From Flavobacteriales bacterium (GTDB lineage: Bacteria > Bacteroidota > Bacteroidia > CAIKAF01), in NCBI GenBank assembly GCA_026418175.1, contig JAOABX010000010.1:1-64000 (forward strand): 64,000 nucleotides of DNA, in the 5' to 3' direction. Numbering within the stretch: position 1 is the first letter of the stretch; every line of letters begins with the position of its first letter. Positions 8,814 to 18,636 of the stretch are shown here, one piece after another. The position numbers were made by a program, and so were the translations under genes. The notes under the pieces were generated by a model. It was not told where the DNA came from, ran no database searches, and saw only the letters and a program-made list of their open reading frames with translations.

Positions 8814-8850
8814 AATTGAATTTTGAAGCAAAGTAGGAAAAAGCTATGAA

Positions 8851-9606
8851 TTAGTTTCGCTGCAAGTTGTATCGAATGTAACCTGTACGAAGTTCATTGG
8901 CCTTAGGGTCAGGGGCAAATTTTGTTTTAAGCGCAGCCTCCCGTGCTTTTCGATAAGACTCTTCACTTAAATTACCCACTGTGCCTTTGTTTCCATATTC
9001 TTTTACTTCTACCACGTTCCCTTCTTTATCTACTTTTACTTTGACCACAATAACCCCTTCGTCTTGATTTTTTATATCAGGAACTACAAGTTTTAAGGCA
9101 TCTCCGTTACCAAGCGAACCCCCTCCTGTGCATCCTTTGCATGGTGTAGATCCAGTACTTCCATCTGTTCCATCCGGATTTCCTTGATTTCCCTTTCCAC
9201 CTTTATTTCCTTGACTGCTGGAAGCATTATTGGCGGCCTGATTCCACAGGTCATCAGATTCTGAATTTTTATTTTGATTAGATTGTGAATTATTATTGTT
9301 TTGCGAGGTACTGGTAGTTTTTACTTTATTGATTTTAGTTTCACTAACAACATCTTCTTCTTCGGTATCATTTGTTAATGTTTCTTCAGATGTTGCAAAG
9401 CCTCCTGATGATGAAGAACTTTGCTTAGGATTATTATCTCCCCAGCCGGTTTCTGTTGTACCTAAATCAATGTCAACACCACCAGCCGGTACTTCAATGG
9501 TTTGTGAATATCGCAGTTTTAAAAATAACAATAATAGTATTAACAATAAAATATAAACTGCAGTGCCAATGTAACCGTAGATTTTTTCGTTATTAACTGC
9601 AACCAT
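8851..9606 (-). CDS. TonB-like energy transducer
   Basis: 251 residues: one N-terminal membrane helix (~10-30), a long low-complexity periplasmic linker rich in Asn, Ser, Gly and Gln, and a TonB C-terminal domain (VIVVKVKVDKEGNVVEV, KAREAALKTKFAPDP, TGYIRYNLQ). It would carry proton-motive energy from ExbB-ExbD to outer-membrane receptors. It lacks the Pro-rich spacer of classical TonB; instead the linker holds a CKGC motif inside a Gly-rich stretch (PCKGCTGGGSLGNG). It lies 56 bp after exbD, and folC follows. Confidence 0.85.
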   Translation of the reverse strand: MVAVNNEKIYGYIGTAVYILLLILLLLFLKLRYSQTIEVPAGGVDIDLGTTETGWGDNNPKQSSSSSGGFATSEETLTNDTEEEDVVSETKINKVKTTSTSQNNNNSQSNQNKNSESDDLWNQAANNASSSQGNKGGKGNQGNPDGTDGSTGSTPCKGCTGGGSLGNGDALKLVVPDIKNQDEGVIVVKVKVDKEGNVVEVKEYGNKGTVGNLSEESYRKAREAALKTKFAPDPKANELRTGYIRYNLQRN

Positions 9607-9662
9607 AAATGAATAATTATTTGAAATTATACCCTATAAGGGAATAAAAGTTCATTAGCGTG

Positions 9663-10067
9663 TTATTTTTTTGTCTGAATGGAAATTTTATATCCATTTT
9701 GCACTGAAACTATATCCACTAGTTCAACAAAATAACTATGTGGTACAGTTTCGTCCAAAGCAATTTCTACCCGGCTTTTACCATCGGGTGCTCCTAATTT
9801 TTGCTGAAGCATGGGGGCTATTTGCTCTTTTGATACAACGGTATTATCTACCCGATACACCAGATTTTTATCAATTGAAACTACTACTTTGGATGAAGAT
9901 ACTTTAGTGCTGGTACTTTTAGGCAGGTTCATATCTATTACATTATTCTGTTTTACCAGCGTGCTAAGTATCATGAAGAAGATTAGCAAAAGAAACACCA
10001 AATCCGTCATAGAAGAGGTGTTAAATTCGGTACTTATTTTATTTCTGCCTCTAATATTCATAACCAT
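9663..10067 (-). CDS. exbD: biopolymer transporter ExbD
   Basis: 134 residues with a short cytoplasmic N-terminus (RGRNKISTEFNTSSMTDLV), one membrane helix with the conserved Asp in MTDLVFLLLIFFMI, and a periplasmic domain (MNLPKSTST, VSIDKNLVYRV, VEIALDETVPH). It is the proton-carrying subunit of the ExbB-ExbD motor that drives TonB. Its start codon directly follows the stop of exbB with no gap, so the two are coupled. Confidence 0.92.
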   Translation of the reverse strand: MVMNIRGRNKISTEFNTSSMTDLVFLLLIFFMILSTLVKQNNVIDMNLPKSTSTKVSSSKVVVSIDKNLVYRVDNTVVSKEQIAPMLQQKLGAPDGKSRVEIALDETVPHSYFVELVDIVSVQNGYKISIQTKK

Positions 10068-10775
10068 TTATTTACCGGGTTCATTCAACAGGTCAAGGAA
10101 TTCAATACTTCTTGCTTCCATTTTGTAAACCACTTTTTCTACGTTTGAAACAAGGATATTGTATCCTACATAAGCGATAATCCCAACTATTAAGCCGCCC
10201 ACAGTGGTTACCATGGCTTCGTAAATCCCACCTGCTAATGATTGTATAACAACTCCTTCGCCCGAATTTGCCATTACAAATAAGGCTTTAATCATACCAA
10301 GTACAGTTCCTAAAAATCCCAACATGGGAGCTGCCCCCGAAATGGTAGCAAGCAAAGCCAATGATTTTTCAAGCTTGTAAACTTCCAGTTTAGCAACATT
10401 TTCTATCGAAGCACTGATATCGTCCAACGGCCTGCCAATTCTCGATACTCCTTTTTCTATCATTCGTGAAATTGGAGTTTGAGTGGCTTTACAAAGCGAA
10501 ATCGCGGCATCTATTTTTCCATTCAGGATGAAGTCGCGAATGTTATTCATGAAATTCACGTCTTCTTTTCCTGCTTTACGGATGGTGAAATAACGTTCTA
10601 TAAAAATATAAATAGCCAGAATAGACATTAACAGTAATGGAATCATAATCCAACCGCCTTTCAGTGCAAGGTCAATAACTTGTATTGATTTTTCAGTTAC
10701 TTCTTCTGGTTGAGTAATGGGCTGATTAGCAGCCATACTGTCAGTTCCCATGGTTATTTGCATGAAAAAACTCAT
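10068..10775 (-). CDS. exbB: MotA/TolQ/ExbB proton channel family protein
   Basis: 235 residues with three membrane helices: WIMIPLLLMSILAIYIFIER (~41-60), ATISGAAPMLGFLGTVLGMI (~143-162) and a third covering GGLIVGIIAYVGYNIL (~193-208). The family signatures GxAPMLGFLGTVLGMI and EAMVTTVGGLIVGI are clear. With ExbD it forms the inner-membrane proton channel for TonB. It follows the glutamate dehydrogenase gene by 42 bp. Confidence 0.93.
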   Translation of the reverse strand: MSFFMQITMGTDSMAANQPITQPEEVTEKSIQVIDLALKGGWIMIPLLLMSILAIYIFIERYFTIRKAGKEDVNFMNNIRDFILNGKIDAAISLCKATQTPISRMIEKGVSRIGRPLDDISASIENVAKLEVYKLEKSLALLATISGAAPMLGFLGTVLGMIKALFVMANSGEGVVIQSLAGGIYEAMVTTVGGLIVGIIAYVGYNILVSNVEKVVYKMEARSIEFLDLLNEPGK

Positions 10776-10817
10776 AATTCTTGAATTTTTATTGTTGTGT
10801 TTTTAAATAATTAACGA

Positions 10818-12044
10818 TTATATCAATTGATTTAGTGCAATTTCAAATCCGGTTTGTGCAATGTGTGTTTTGTTTTTATTTCGGGTATAAATTTCACGCA
10901 AAGCAGATTCAATAGTAGCCGATGTGTCTGAAAAAATATCTTCATCGCTCATGCTAATGTTGCTTTGCATGAGATATGCAAATACCCGAGCCATACCGCA
11001 ATTAGCAATAAAATCAGGTATCAGGGCCGTATGTTTATCTACATAGGCAGCGATGGGGCCGAAGAAAATTTCAGGATCGGCAAAAGGTACATTCGCTCCA
11101 CAAGAAACTACTTCTAACCCATTTTGAATGAGTTGTTCGATTTGATGTTTTTGAACTAATCGCGATGCAGCGCAGGGTGCAAAAATTTCTGCAGGTACTT
11201 TCCAAATTTGCTCATTGATTTCATCAAACGGGATTAATTTATCTGCTTTTAGTGTATTTCCTTTTTTGTTTAAATACAAGGCTCTGATTTCATCAAACGT
11301 AAATCCTTCATTGTCAATTAACCCCCCATGTCTGTCAATGATTCCAACAATTTTTACACCGTGTTGGGCCAGGTAATATGCAGCAGCTGCCCCAACATTC
11401 CCCCATCCTTGAATAATGGCCCGTTTGCCGTGTATATCTCCTCCATATAATTCATAAAAATGATGTACAGCTTCTGAAACACCAAACCCTGTAATCAAAT
11501 CAGCCACAACATATTTTCTCATCGGATTTGGAGTATAACGAACATCCTCTACTACTTTTGATACACCAAAACGAAGCTGACCAATTTTATGAATCTTTTC
11601 ATTTTCCCGTGCATTGTAATGGCCATTTACTACTCCTTCTTGTGGATGCCATAATCCCAGGTCTTCTGTAATAGGAATAACTTCATGAATTTCATCTACA
11701 TTCAAATCGCCTCCGGTTCCGTAATAGTTTTTTAATAAAGGAAATACCGCTTTATACCATCGTTTGAGCACATCATGTTTTCTTGGGTCAGCCGGATCAA
11801 AATTTATCCCTGATTTCGCCCCCCCAATGGGTGGCCCCGAAACTGTAAATTTTATTTCCATAGTTTTGGCCAGCGCCAGCACTTCTTTTTTATCCAGGCC
11901 TAATCGCATGCGGGTACCGCCCCCTGCTGCTCCTCCTCGTAATGAATTGATTACAACCCAGCCTTCAGCTTCTGTTTCACTATCTTTCCATTCAAATACT
12001 ATTTCAGGGTCTTTGGTTTCGAATTTTTTTAGCAGATCCAGCAT
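10818..12044 (-). CDS. Glu/Leu/Phe/Val dehydrogenase
   Basis: A 408-residue amino-acid dehydrogenase that interconverts an amino acid and its 2-oxo acid with NAD(P). Seen: MRLGLDKKEVLALAKTM, the catalytic Lys in PPIGGAKSGINFDP, YGTGGDLNVDE, a Rossmann motif GWGNVGAAAAYYLA, and APCAASRLV near the domain junction. Whether it prefers glutamate or branched-chain substrates cannot be told by eye. It heads the exbB-exbD-tonB-folC run; the association is by position, not obvious function. Confidence 0.9.
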   Translation of the reverse strand: MLDLLKKFETKDPEIVFEWKDSETEAEGWVVINSLRGGAAGGGTRMRLGLDKKEVLALAKTMEIKFTVSGPPIGGAKSGINFDPADPRKHDVLKRWYKAVFPLLKNYYGTGGDLNVDEIHEVIPITEDLGLWHPQEGVVNGHYNARENEKIHKIGQLRFGVSKVVEDVRYTPNPMRKYVVADLITGFGVSEAVHHFYELYGGDIHGKRAIIQGWGNVGAAAAYYLAQHGVKIVGIIDRHGGLIDNEGFTFDEIRALYLNKKGNTLKADKLIPFDEINEQIWKVPAEIFAPCAASRLVQKHQIEQLIQNGLEVVSCGANVPFADPEIFFGPIAAYVDKHTALIPDFIANCGMARVFAYLMQSNISMSDEDIFSDTSATIESALREIYTRNKNKTHIAQTGFEIALNQLI

Positions 12045-12224
12045 AGTGCAATTTTAGCCAAAGGTAGAAAGACTGAACGCGGGATTTTTTTTTGCCGTGT
12101 TGAAGTTATTCAATGAGTAATTAACAAAATAAAATTACCCCTTATACAGCCTGATTGTTGATTTTCTGTTTGTTATAGATCTCTGGTTTTATGTACCTAA
12201 TCATTGAATTTAAAAGCTAAAAAA

Positions 12225-13793
12225 TTAGTTATTTAAGTAACTGTGTATAATTCTTGGTGATGATTCGCCTTTAATAAATTGAAAAGGTTGGGTTATCCAT
12301 AAAGTATCTTCTGTACCTAATGCTATTTTATTTAATGCGATTGATTGAAGCAGGTTGCGGTCAATAGGACAGGAGGATGTAGTTACTGCAAACGTAAATT
12401 CTTTATTATAAACCCATTTTTCAGAACATATATGTAAATATGGGTAAAACCATTTTTCATAAGTAGCAGCCATGATATGCTTGCCATTACTAAACATGTA
12501 GATAGGCTTGGCATACCAATATCCGGTAACTCCATTTTTTAAATTTAATTCTTCTGTTTTTGAAAGAATTCGTGCAATATCGGGCGGTGTATAACGATGA
12601 ACAGCGATGGGGGAATTTATACCATTTTTAGTGAATCGATATGTCCCGTAGAGAAAAACAATCACAAAAACCAAATAAAAATTGGTTTGTGAAAAAGGTA
12701 AAAGAGAAATCAGATAGGAAAGTGCTAAAAATACAAAGAGATATACTGGAACAATGTAATACCGCACTGTATCTATACCTAAGTGCAGGCCACCTGCCAC
12801 GGTAGCTACCATAGAAAAAATCATGCCTGCCATACTTCCAGCTAATATCCAGTTTTCTAATTCGACATTTTTAATTCCATTTCTTAATAGTTTAGTTAGC
12901 ATTATGAACCATGTAAAGATGAACGCAATCATTAAGAGCGTTATTAGTGGCCAAAAATGAGTAGTAAAGAAGTCAACTGACTGTATAAAATAATTAAATG
13001 ATTGTTCAGCATTTTCCCATTTTATTTTCATTTTATTGGTTTTATAAGCAAAAAAACGCAAGTTGTTGCTTAATATTAATCCAGTTGTTATAGCCAATCC
13101 CCATGTAAGAAAATGGATGATGTCATTTTTATTGAACCTATAGATTAATAACCTGAAAAACACAATGGTGGTGATGGGTATAATTGTGGTAAGGATGAAG
13201 AGATTATCAGAAATAATTGCAATTACTATCAAAATAAATAATAAAAGATTGTAACCTTTAGAAAGGTGGCCTTTTAAAATATTGATAAATAACAAAGTTA
13301 CCAGCAACGTATTAAAAACATTGCCAGTATGATTGCTAATAGAAAATAAAAAATGAAATGGAAAATAATCGCCACATAAATTATTAATAAGAATTACAAC
13401 TACCCATGCAATGCCCGTTATCCATGCAGCACGGGTAAATAATTTATTCTTTGTAATGGCAATAAGCCGATAGGTAAGAAAAGTAATGGCTGTGAATAAA
13501 AAGGCATTGGATGCAATAAGTGCCAGTTTGAAATTTCCAATGAGTAATTTAAAGAAGATATAAATTATAAAATCAGGGAAGAAATAGGGGGCAGGAGTGA
13601 GATACCAACTTTGAATTGAGTCGCCATCTTCAAACAAACTTTTATAAAGACAAGGGAGATAAATATAATCAGCATTAAATACCAGGTTGTCAAGCTCTCC
13701 TTCTTCCAGAAAATAAAATTGGCAGGTCATGAGTATAAAAATAACCAGCAATAGAAAAATTCCTTTCCATGATTTATTGATTGAATATCGCAT
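12225..13793 (-). CDS. large integral membrane protein, glycosyltransferase-like
   Basis: 522 residues with about ten to eleven predicted membrane helices in the first ~400 and a soluble C-terminal part of ~120 (HRYTPPDIARILSKTEEL, GYWYAKPIYMFSNGKHI). The layout, with an acidic loop soon after helix 1 (EEGELDNLVFNADYIYLPC), resembles the GT39/ArnT-like and Wzy-like membrane enzymes of cell-surface glycan assembly, but no catalytic motif is certain. The start codon directly abuts the T-tract of the dnaK terminator on this strand, so the gene depends either on read-through or on a promoter inside the hairpin region. Confidence 0.65.
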   Translation of the reverse strand: MRYSINKSWKGIFLLLVIFILMTCQFYFLEEGELDNLVFNADYIYLPCLYKSLFEDGDSIQSWYLTPAPYFFPDFIIYIFFKLLIGNFKLALIASNAFLFTAITFLTYRLIAITKNKLFTRAAWITGIAWVVVILINNLCGDYFPFHFLFSISNHTGNVFNTLLVTLLFINILKGHLSKGYNLLLFILIVIAIISDNLFILTTIIPITTIVFFRLLIYRFNKNDIIHFLTWGLAITTGLILSNNLRFFAYKTNKMKIKWENAEQSFNYFIQSVDFFTTHFWPLITLLMIAFIFTWFIMLTKLLRNGIKNVELENWILAGSMAGMIFSMVATVAGGLHLGIDTVRYYIVPVYLFVFLALSYLISLLPFSQTNFYLVFVIVFLYGTYRFTKNGINSPIAVHRYTPPDIARILSKTEELNLKNGVTGYWYAKPIYMFSNGKHIMAATYEKWFYPYLHICSEKWVYNKEFTFAVTTSSCPIDRNLLQSIALNKIALGTEDTLWITQPFQFIKGESSPRIIHSYLNN

Positions 13794-13828
13794 AAAAAAA
13801 GAAAGGTTGTAAATCTACAACCTTTCTT
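13794..13828 (-). terminator. dnaK terminator abutting the next start codon
   Basis: Read leftward, the stem AAGAAAGGTTGTA/TACAACCTTTCTT (13816-13828 with 13799-13811, 4-base loop) runs into seven T (13794-13800). The next three bases are the ATG of the membrane protein at 13793. It lies 20 bp past the dnaK stop codon. Confidence 0.9.
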
Positions 13829-13848
13829 AAAAACTGCTATACAAATTT

Positions 13849-15741
13849 TTACTTAACTTCTTCGTAATCAACATCCGTTACTTCAGAATTTCCATTACTG
13901 CTTGCAGCATTGCTATTTGAACTACTTGATTCTGCACCGGCATTTTTATACATATCGGCAGTAGCAGCTTGGAATATGCTGTTAAGTTTATTCATTGCAG
14001 CATCCAAAGCATCCATGTTTTGCGATTGGTGAGCGTTTTTAAGTTCGGCAATAGCAGCTTCGATTTCAGTTTTTTTATCAGCAGGCAGCTTATCGCCAAA
14101 TTCTTTCAATTGTTTTTCTGTTTGGAAAATCAAGGCATCTGCCTGGTTTAGTTTTTCAACCTTTTCTCGTTGCTTTCTATCGGCTTCGGCATTAGCCTCT
14201 GCTTCACGCTTCATTCTTTCTATTTCATCTTTGCTTAGTCCACTGGAAGCTTCAATCCTGATTTTTTGTTCCTTACCGGTAGCTTTATCCTTAGCAGAAA
14301 CGTTGAGGATACCATTTGCATCTATGTCAAAGGTTACTTCAATTTGAGGAACACCTCTGGGGGCAGCTGGTATACCGTCAAGATGGAAGCGGCCAATGGT
14401 TCGGTTGTCACGGGCCATGGCTCGTTCCCCTTGCAATACATGGATTTCTACTGAAGTTTGATTATCTGTAGCAGTTGAGAAAATTTCTGACTTTTTGGTA
14501 GGTATAGTTGTATTGGCTTCAATCAATTTGGTAAATACACCTCCCATGGTTTCAATTCCAAGTGAAAGAGGGGTAACGTCCAACAGTAACACATCTTTCA
14601 CATCGCCGGCCAATACACCGCCTTGAATTGCTGCTCCAATGGCTACCACTTCATCAGGGTTTACGCCTTTTGAAGGAGCTTTTCCAAAGAATTTTTCAAC
14701 AGCTTCTTGGATTGCCGGAATACGAGTAGATCCTCCAACCAAGATTACTTCATCAATATCAGAAGGAGATAAGCCGGCTTTTTGCAATGCTGATTTACAC
14801 GGCTCAATCGTACGTTTAATAAGTGTGTCAGATAATTGTTCAAATTTCGAACGGCTCAATTTTTTGAGTAAATGCTTAGGTCCGGAAGGTGTAATAGTAA
14901 TATAAGGCAGATTAATTTCGGTTTCTAATGAGCTGGAAAGCTCAATCTTGGCTTTTTCTGCTGCTTCTTTTAACCGTTGAAGAGCAATGGGATCCTGACG
15001 AAGGTCCATGCCTTCTTCTTTTTTAAATTCTTCTGCTAACCAGTCAATAATTACTTGGTCAAAGTCATCACCACCTAAGTGAGTATCACCATCGGTGGCT
15101 TTTACTTCGAATACACCATCACCCAATTCCAAAATTGAAACGTCATGTGTACCACCACCGCAGTCAAAAACTACAATTTTTAAATCGTTTTGTTTTTTAT
15201 CCAAACCATAAGCCAAAGCGGCAGCAGTAGGTTCGTTAATAATACGCCTTACGGTTAGTCCTGCAATTTCACCCGCTTCTTTAGTAGCCTGACGTTGAGC
15301 ATCGTTAAAATAAGCAGGAACTGTAATAACCGCTTCTTTAACTTCATGCCCCAGATAATCTTCAGCTGTTTGCTTCATTTTTTGCAAAATCATGGCTGAA
15401 ATTTCTTGAGGAGTGTACAAGCGGTCATCAATTTTAACCCGAGGTGTATCATTGTCTCCCTTTACAACTGTGTAAGGAACACGGGCAATTTCTGAAGTTA
15501 CTTCGCTATATTTATTGCCCATGAAACGCTTTATAGAGTAAATAGTTTTCAGCGGATTGGTAATAGCTTGGCGTTTTGCAGGGTCGCCTACTTTACGTTC
15601 TCCGTTATCCAAAAATCCCACCATGGATGGGGTTGTTCTTTTTCCTTCGCTGTTTGGAATAACAACAGGTTGGTTACCTTCCATCACTGCTACGCAGGAG
15701 TTGGTTGTTCCCAAATCAATACCGATAATCTTGTTTGCCAT
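13849..15741 (-). CDS. dnaK: molecular chaperone DnaK (Hsp70)
   Basis: 630 residues from the ATG at 15741; the longer frame adds only MILV. It is the ATP-driven chaperone working with DnaJ and GrpE. Seen: [80 protein letters not shown], the linker [19 protein letters not shown], a helical lid and a Ser/Asn/Gly tail ending TDVDYEEVK. Length and domain order are standard. It stands alone, without grpE or dnaJ next to it. I see no clear CIRCE element upstream. Confidence 0.98.
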   Translation of the reverse strand: MANKIIGIDLGTTNSCVAVMEGNQPVVIPNSEGKRTTPSMVGFLDNGERKVGDPAKRQAITNPLKTIYSIKRFMGNKYSEVTSEIARVPYTVVKGDNDTPRVKIDDRLYTPQEISAMILQKMKQTAEDYLGHEVKEAVITVPAYFNDAQRQATKEAGEIAGLTVRRIINEPTAAALAYGLDKKQNDLKIVVFDCGGGTHDVSILELGDGVFEVKATDGDTHLGGDDFDQVIIDWLAEEFKKEEGMDLRQDPIALQRLKEAAEKAKIELSSSLETEINLPYITITPSGPKHLLKKLSRSKFEQLSDTLIKRTIEPCKSALQKAGLSPSDIDEVILVGGSTRIPAIQEAVEKFFGKAPSKGVNPDEVVAIGAAIQGGVLAGDVKDVLLLDVTPLSLGIETMGGVFTKLIEANTTIPTKKSEIFSTATDNQTSVEIHVLQGERAMARDNRTIGRFHLDGIPAAPRGVPQIEVTFDIDANGILNVSAKDKATGKEQKIRIEASSGLSKDEIERMKREAEANAEADRKQREKVEKLNQADALIFQTEKQLKEFGDKLPADKKTEIEAAIAELKNAHQSQNMDALDAAMNKLNSIFQAATADMYKNAGAESSSSNSNAASSNGNSEVTDVDYEEVK

Positions 15742-15882
15742 AACTAGAATCAATTTTTAAAATCTATACTCATTTAGCAATAGAAGTGCCAATTAGAAAA
15801 GGCATACATTTAGCAAACATTATGGCATGAAGAATAATACTCAGCTAAACTATTGGCAGTTTTAACTGACAGAATTGCAGGA

Positions 15883-16914
15883 TTATTTAAAGTTCAAATG
15901 GCTGGTATATTGCCCAAATTTGATGGAATCCTGGGTTCTTGAATTTACATTAATACCGTTTAATCCTCCTTTGCTACGGGATGAAAACAATCCCAGGCCA
16001 TTATTGATATTGGTGTAATCACTCACTTTTTGTACAATGCTTACGGAAGGTGCATTAATGGTCATATAATTATAGAGTTCTCGGCCTGCCTGATAAACAA
16101 TAAAATCCAACGAGTGAAACTTCCGTGCACGTATTTGATTATTAGGTGTGCCAGGTGGATCAGCAGGAACATACGTTGCTATTGCTCCGTAAAATTGTAT
16201 TTTTTGAATTCCGTAAGTAATTTCATTGCCAATAATATTGGTAGCATCAGGCTTGAATAATGGGAATGTTTGGACAAAGTTTTTAAGGGTTTTATTGGCC
16301 GTGTCATTTCCTAGCCATTCATAATAATTAAAACGCATGGCAAGTTGATAGGCATATGTACTGTCATCTTTAATCCAACGTAATGTAGTAGTAGGGTTGG
16401 GGTTAATGCCCGAAGGGTCTTCGAAGCTAAGCACTGTAGAGGTAGATTGAGGATAGCTCATTAATAAATTTCGCACCAAACTTGTCCAAGATGTAACTGT
16501 TTTGTTTTTAGAAGGGATATGTACAAATAATTTGTAAATCCGATTGGTGTTAAGAGTAGCAGTTGTGTAATAAAGAATATTTAAACTATTGGCAAATAAT
16601 CCGGGGTCTTTGGGAAAGGGATTTTCTGCTTTTTGCAATACAATGCTATCTACCTTGTTATTGTTTTGATAGGCTAACATATACACAAAGGCAGAGTCGT
16701 AATACAATGAATCAGGGATTTGAGCAAACAATAAGGCATCACCATCTCCTAAAAAGGCTTTATTTACCCTTATCCACTGCGTATCTTGTTTTGAATCCAA
16801 CAAACCGTAAATTATTGTAATATCTTTATAAGGGGCAGTTAAATCAACATCAGTACTGCATGAAAAAAAAACTGTTATAAGTGCAACTCCTACTAGAATG
16901 CTTGAGAATTTCAT
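15883..16914 (-). CDS. lipoprotein of unknown function, possibly DUF4249-like
   Basis: 343 residues with a lipoprotein signal: hydrophobic stretch then lipobox FFSC, Cys at 19. The rest is beta-rich: YKDITIIYGLLDSKQDTQWI, NRIYKLFVHIPSKNKTVTSW, TTLRWIKDDSTYAYQLAMRF. The opening 'IIYGLLD...TQWIRVNKAFLG' resembles DUF4249 lipoproteins of Bacteroidota, which often accompany outer-membrane receptors, but I hold this loosely. No receptor gene is adjacent. It is a monocistronic leftward gene between dnaK and the methyltransferase-like gene. Confidence 0.6.
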   Translation of the reverse strand: MKFSSILVGVALITVFFSCSTDVDLTAPYKDITIIYGLLDSKQDTQWIRVNKAFLGDGDALLFAQIPDSLYYDSAFVYMLAYQNNNKVDSIVLQKAENPFPKDPGLFANSLNILYYTTATLNTNRIYKLFVHIPSKNKTVTSWTSLVRNLLMSYPQSTSTVLSFEDPSGINPNPTTTLRWIKDDSTYAYQLAMRFNYYEWLGNDTANKTLKNFVQTFPLFKPDATNIIGNEITYGIQKIQFYGAIATYVPADPPGTPNNQIRARKFHSLDFIVYQAGRELYNYMTINAPSVSIVQKVSDYTNINNGLGLFSSRSKGGLNGINVNSRTQDSIKFGQYTSHLNFK

Positions 16915-17005
16915 TTCGCCTTAAAATAAATTTAAAGCGAAGGTAGGATAAAACTTGAAATAACAGAAAAAACAAATAATTTGATTTGTGGAATAATTTT
17001 GAATT

Positions 17006-17617
17006 TTAAAAGTTTTTCTTTGAATTACGTAAAGTAGGAAATATCAACGGTGTTGTTTTTTGATATGTTTTGTATGGCTCTCCAAATTGTTCAATCAGTT
17101 TTTTTTCTTCAAAATAAACTCCAAACGGAAGATAAGTAAACGAAATTCCAATAGCAGTCCAGGTATGTACGGTAGGATATACTAATGCAAAACCAATATA
17201 TAAAATACATAAGGAAAAATACAATGGATGCCTTACCCATTTGTTGAAACCTGTTATAACTAGCTTTTCTTTATTTGGCTTACTTAAAAAATGAGAAGGT
17301 TTAGGTAGGCCGGCAAATTCATAAAGGTCATAATTTTTTCCAGCAATAAATAGTGATATGATTCCACAAAATATTAGAATGGTACCTGAGATAATCACCC
17401 ATGGTTTTAGGGGAAAGAGAAAGGTAGAATCAACCAATACGGTCCAGTAAATCAACAAACCCATCAAAACTACAAAAAACAAATTATATCCCAAACGATA
17501 ATATTTTGAAGCAAAAGGCAAATACTTTTTTACAAAATTTTTTGCCTTTTCTCCAGTTAAAAGTGAATGTAACAGGTAAAAAATACACCATGCCACTGTA
17601 AAATACACCCATGTCAT
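17006..17617 (-). CDS. isoprenylcysteine carboxyl methyltransferase-like (NnrU/PEMT) membrane protein
   Basis: 203 residues with four to five membrane helices. The C-terminal half carries the family signature: [20 protein letters not shown] (the RHPxY motif that binds S-adenosylmethionine), then a helix and [21 protein letters not shown]. Members methylate lipid or membrane-associated substrates; which one here is unknown. It is divergent from panB with a 102 bp gap to the panB start chosen here. Confidence 0.8.
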   Translation of the reverse strand: MTWVYFTVAWCIFYLLHSLLTGEKAKNFVKKYLPFASKYYRLGYNLFFVVLMGLLIYWTVLVDSTFLFPLKPWVIISGTILIFCGIISLFIAGKNYDLYEFAGLPKPSHFLSKPNKEKLVITGFNKWVRHPLYFSLCILYIGFALVYPTVHTWTAIGISFTYLPFGVYFEEKKLIEQFGEPYKTYQKTTPLIFPTLRNSKKNF

Positions 17618-17719
17618 GCTGTAAAATTACGTTTTTGTTGTTTAATAATGCTAATGTCGGCAAAAGAAGGGTTGTTCAGGTCAAAATATTGGTGTTACTT
17701 TGTTCTCTTATCAAATGCT

Positions 17720-18535
17720 ATGTCTGTACATAAGGAAATTAAAAAAGTAACAACCCATGTGCTGCAGGAGTTAAAACAGAGTGGCCAGAAAATATCTATG
17801 CTTACCGCATATGATTACTCCATGGCTCGAATACTGGATGCAGCCGGTGTTGAGGTATTATTGGTAGGCGATTCAGCAAGTAATGTAATGGCTGGTCACG
17901 AAACTACTTTACCTATTACATTGGATCAGATGATTTATCATGCGGCTTCAGTAATTCGGGCTGTGGAACGGGCTTTGGTTGTTGTTGATTTGCCCTTCGG
18001 AAGCTATCAGGGCAATACCAAAGGGGCATTGAATTCAGCCATTCGAATCATGAAAGAGGCTGAGGCCCATGCTGTGAAATTGGAAGGTGGAGAAGAGGTG
18101 GTTGATTCTGTGAAAAGAATTTTAACAGCCGGCATCCCCGTAATGGGGCATTTAGGGCTAACTCCTCAATCCATTTACAAGTTTGGAACATATGAAGTAC
18201 GAGCCAAAGAAAAAGCTGAAGCCGACAAATTAAAACGTGATGCCAAACTGTTGGAAGAAGCCGGCTGTTTTGCATTGGTATTAGAAAAAGTTCCAGCTAA
18301 ATTAGCTGGAGAAGTGGCCCGAAGCCTTCAAATCCCGGTTATAGGAATTGGTGCTGGCAGTGAAGTAGATGGCCAGGTTTTGGTAACGCATGATATGCTG
18401 GGCATTACCCACGAATTTAAACCTCGTTTCCTGCGTAGGTATTTGAACCTCCATGAATCAATTACTGCGGCAGTTCAGCAGTATATTCAGGATGTAAAAA
18501 GTTGTAATTTCCCAAACGAAAAAGAACAATATTAA
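17720..18535 (+). CDS. panB: 3-methyl-2-oxobutanoate hydroxymethyltransferase
   Basis: 271 residues from ATG 17720. The frame is open to 17648, but the extra residues do not match the family and a TTACTTTG promoter-like box (17697-17704) lies inside that extension. It makes ketopantoate from 2-oxoisovalerate and methylene-THF for pantothenate/CoA. Seen: [77 protein letters not shown] and [19 protein letters not shown]. Normal length. Confidence 0.96.
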   Translation: MSVHKEIKKVTTHVLQELKQSGQKISMLTAYDYSMARILDAAGVEVLLVGDSASNVMAGHETTLPITLDQMIYHAASVIRAVERALVVVDLPFGSYQGNTKGALNSAIRIMKEAEAHAVKLEGGEEVVDSVKRILTAGIPVMGHLGLTPQSIYKFGTYEVRAKEKAEADKLKRDAKLLEEAGCFALVLEKVPAKLAGEVARSLQIPVIGIGAGSEVDGQVLVTHDMLGITHEFKPRFLRRYLNLHESITAAVQQYIQDVKSCNFPNEKEQY

Positions 18536-18636
18536 TTACAGGTTGTTTTTTGGCAAAAGAGTATTTCTATTTTACTTGCATTCAATCAATTTTTATTGTG
18601 CTTAATGTTAAGTGTATCATCAATTGATAGTGAAGC

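Noticed and set aside
9811-10128. Rightward 105-residue frame across exbD and the exbB end
   Set aside because: Antisense to two well-conserved genes; no features of its own.
15742-15882. CIRCE heat-shock operator upstream of dnaK
   Set aside because: A TTGGCACTT-like half is visible on the leftward strand, but the matching half is missing at the required 9-bp spacing.
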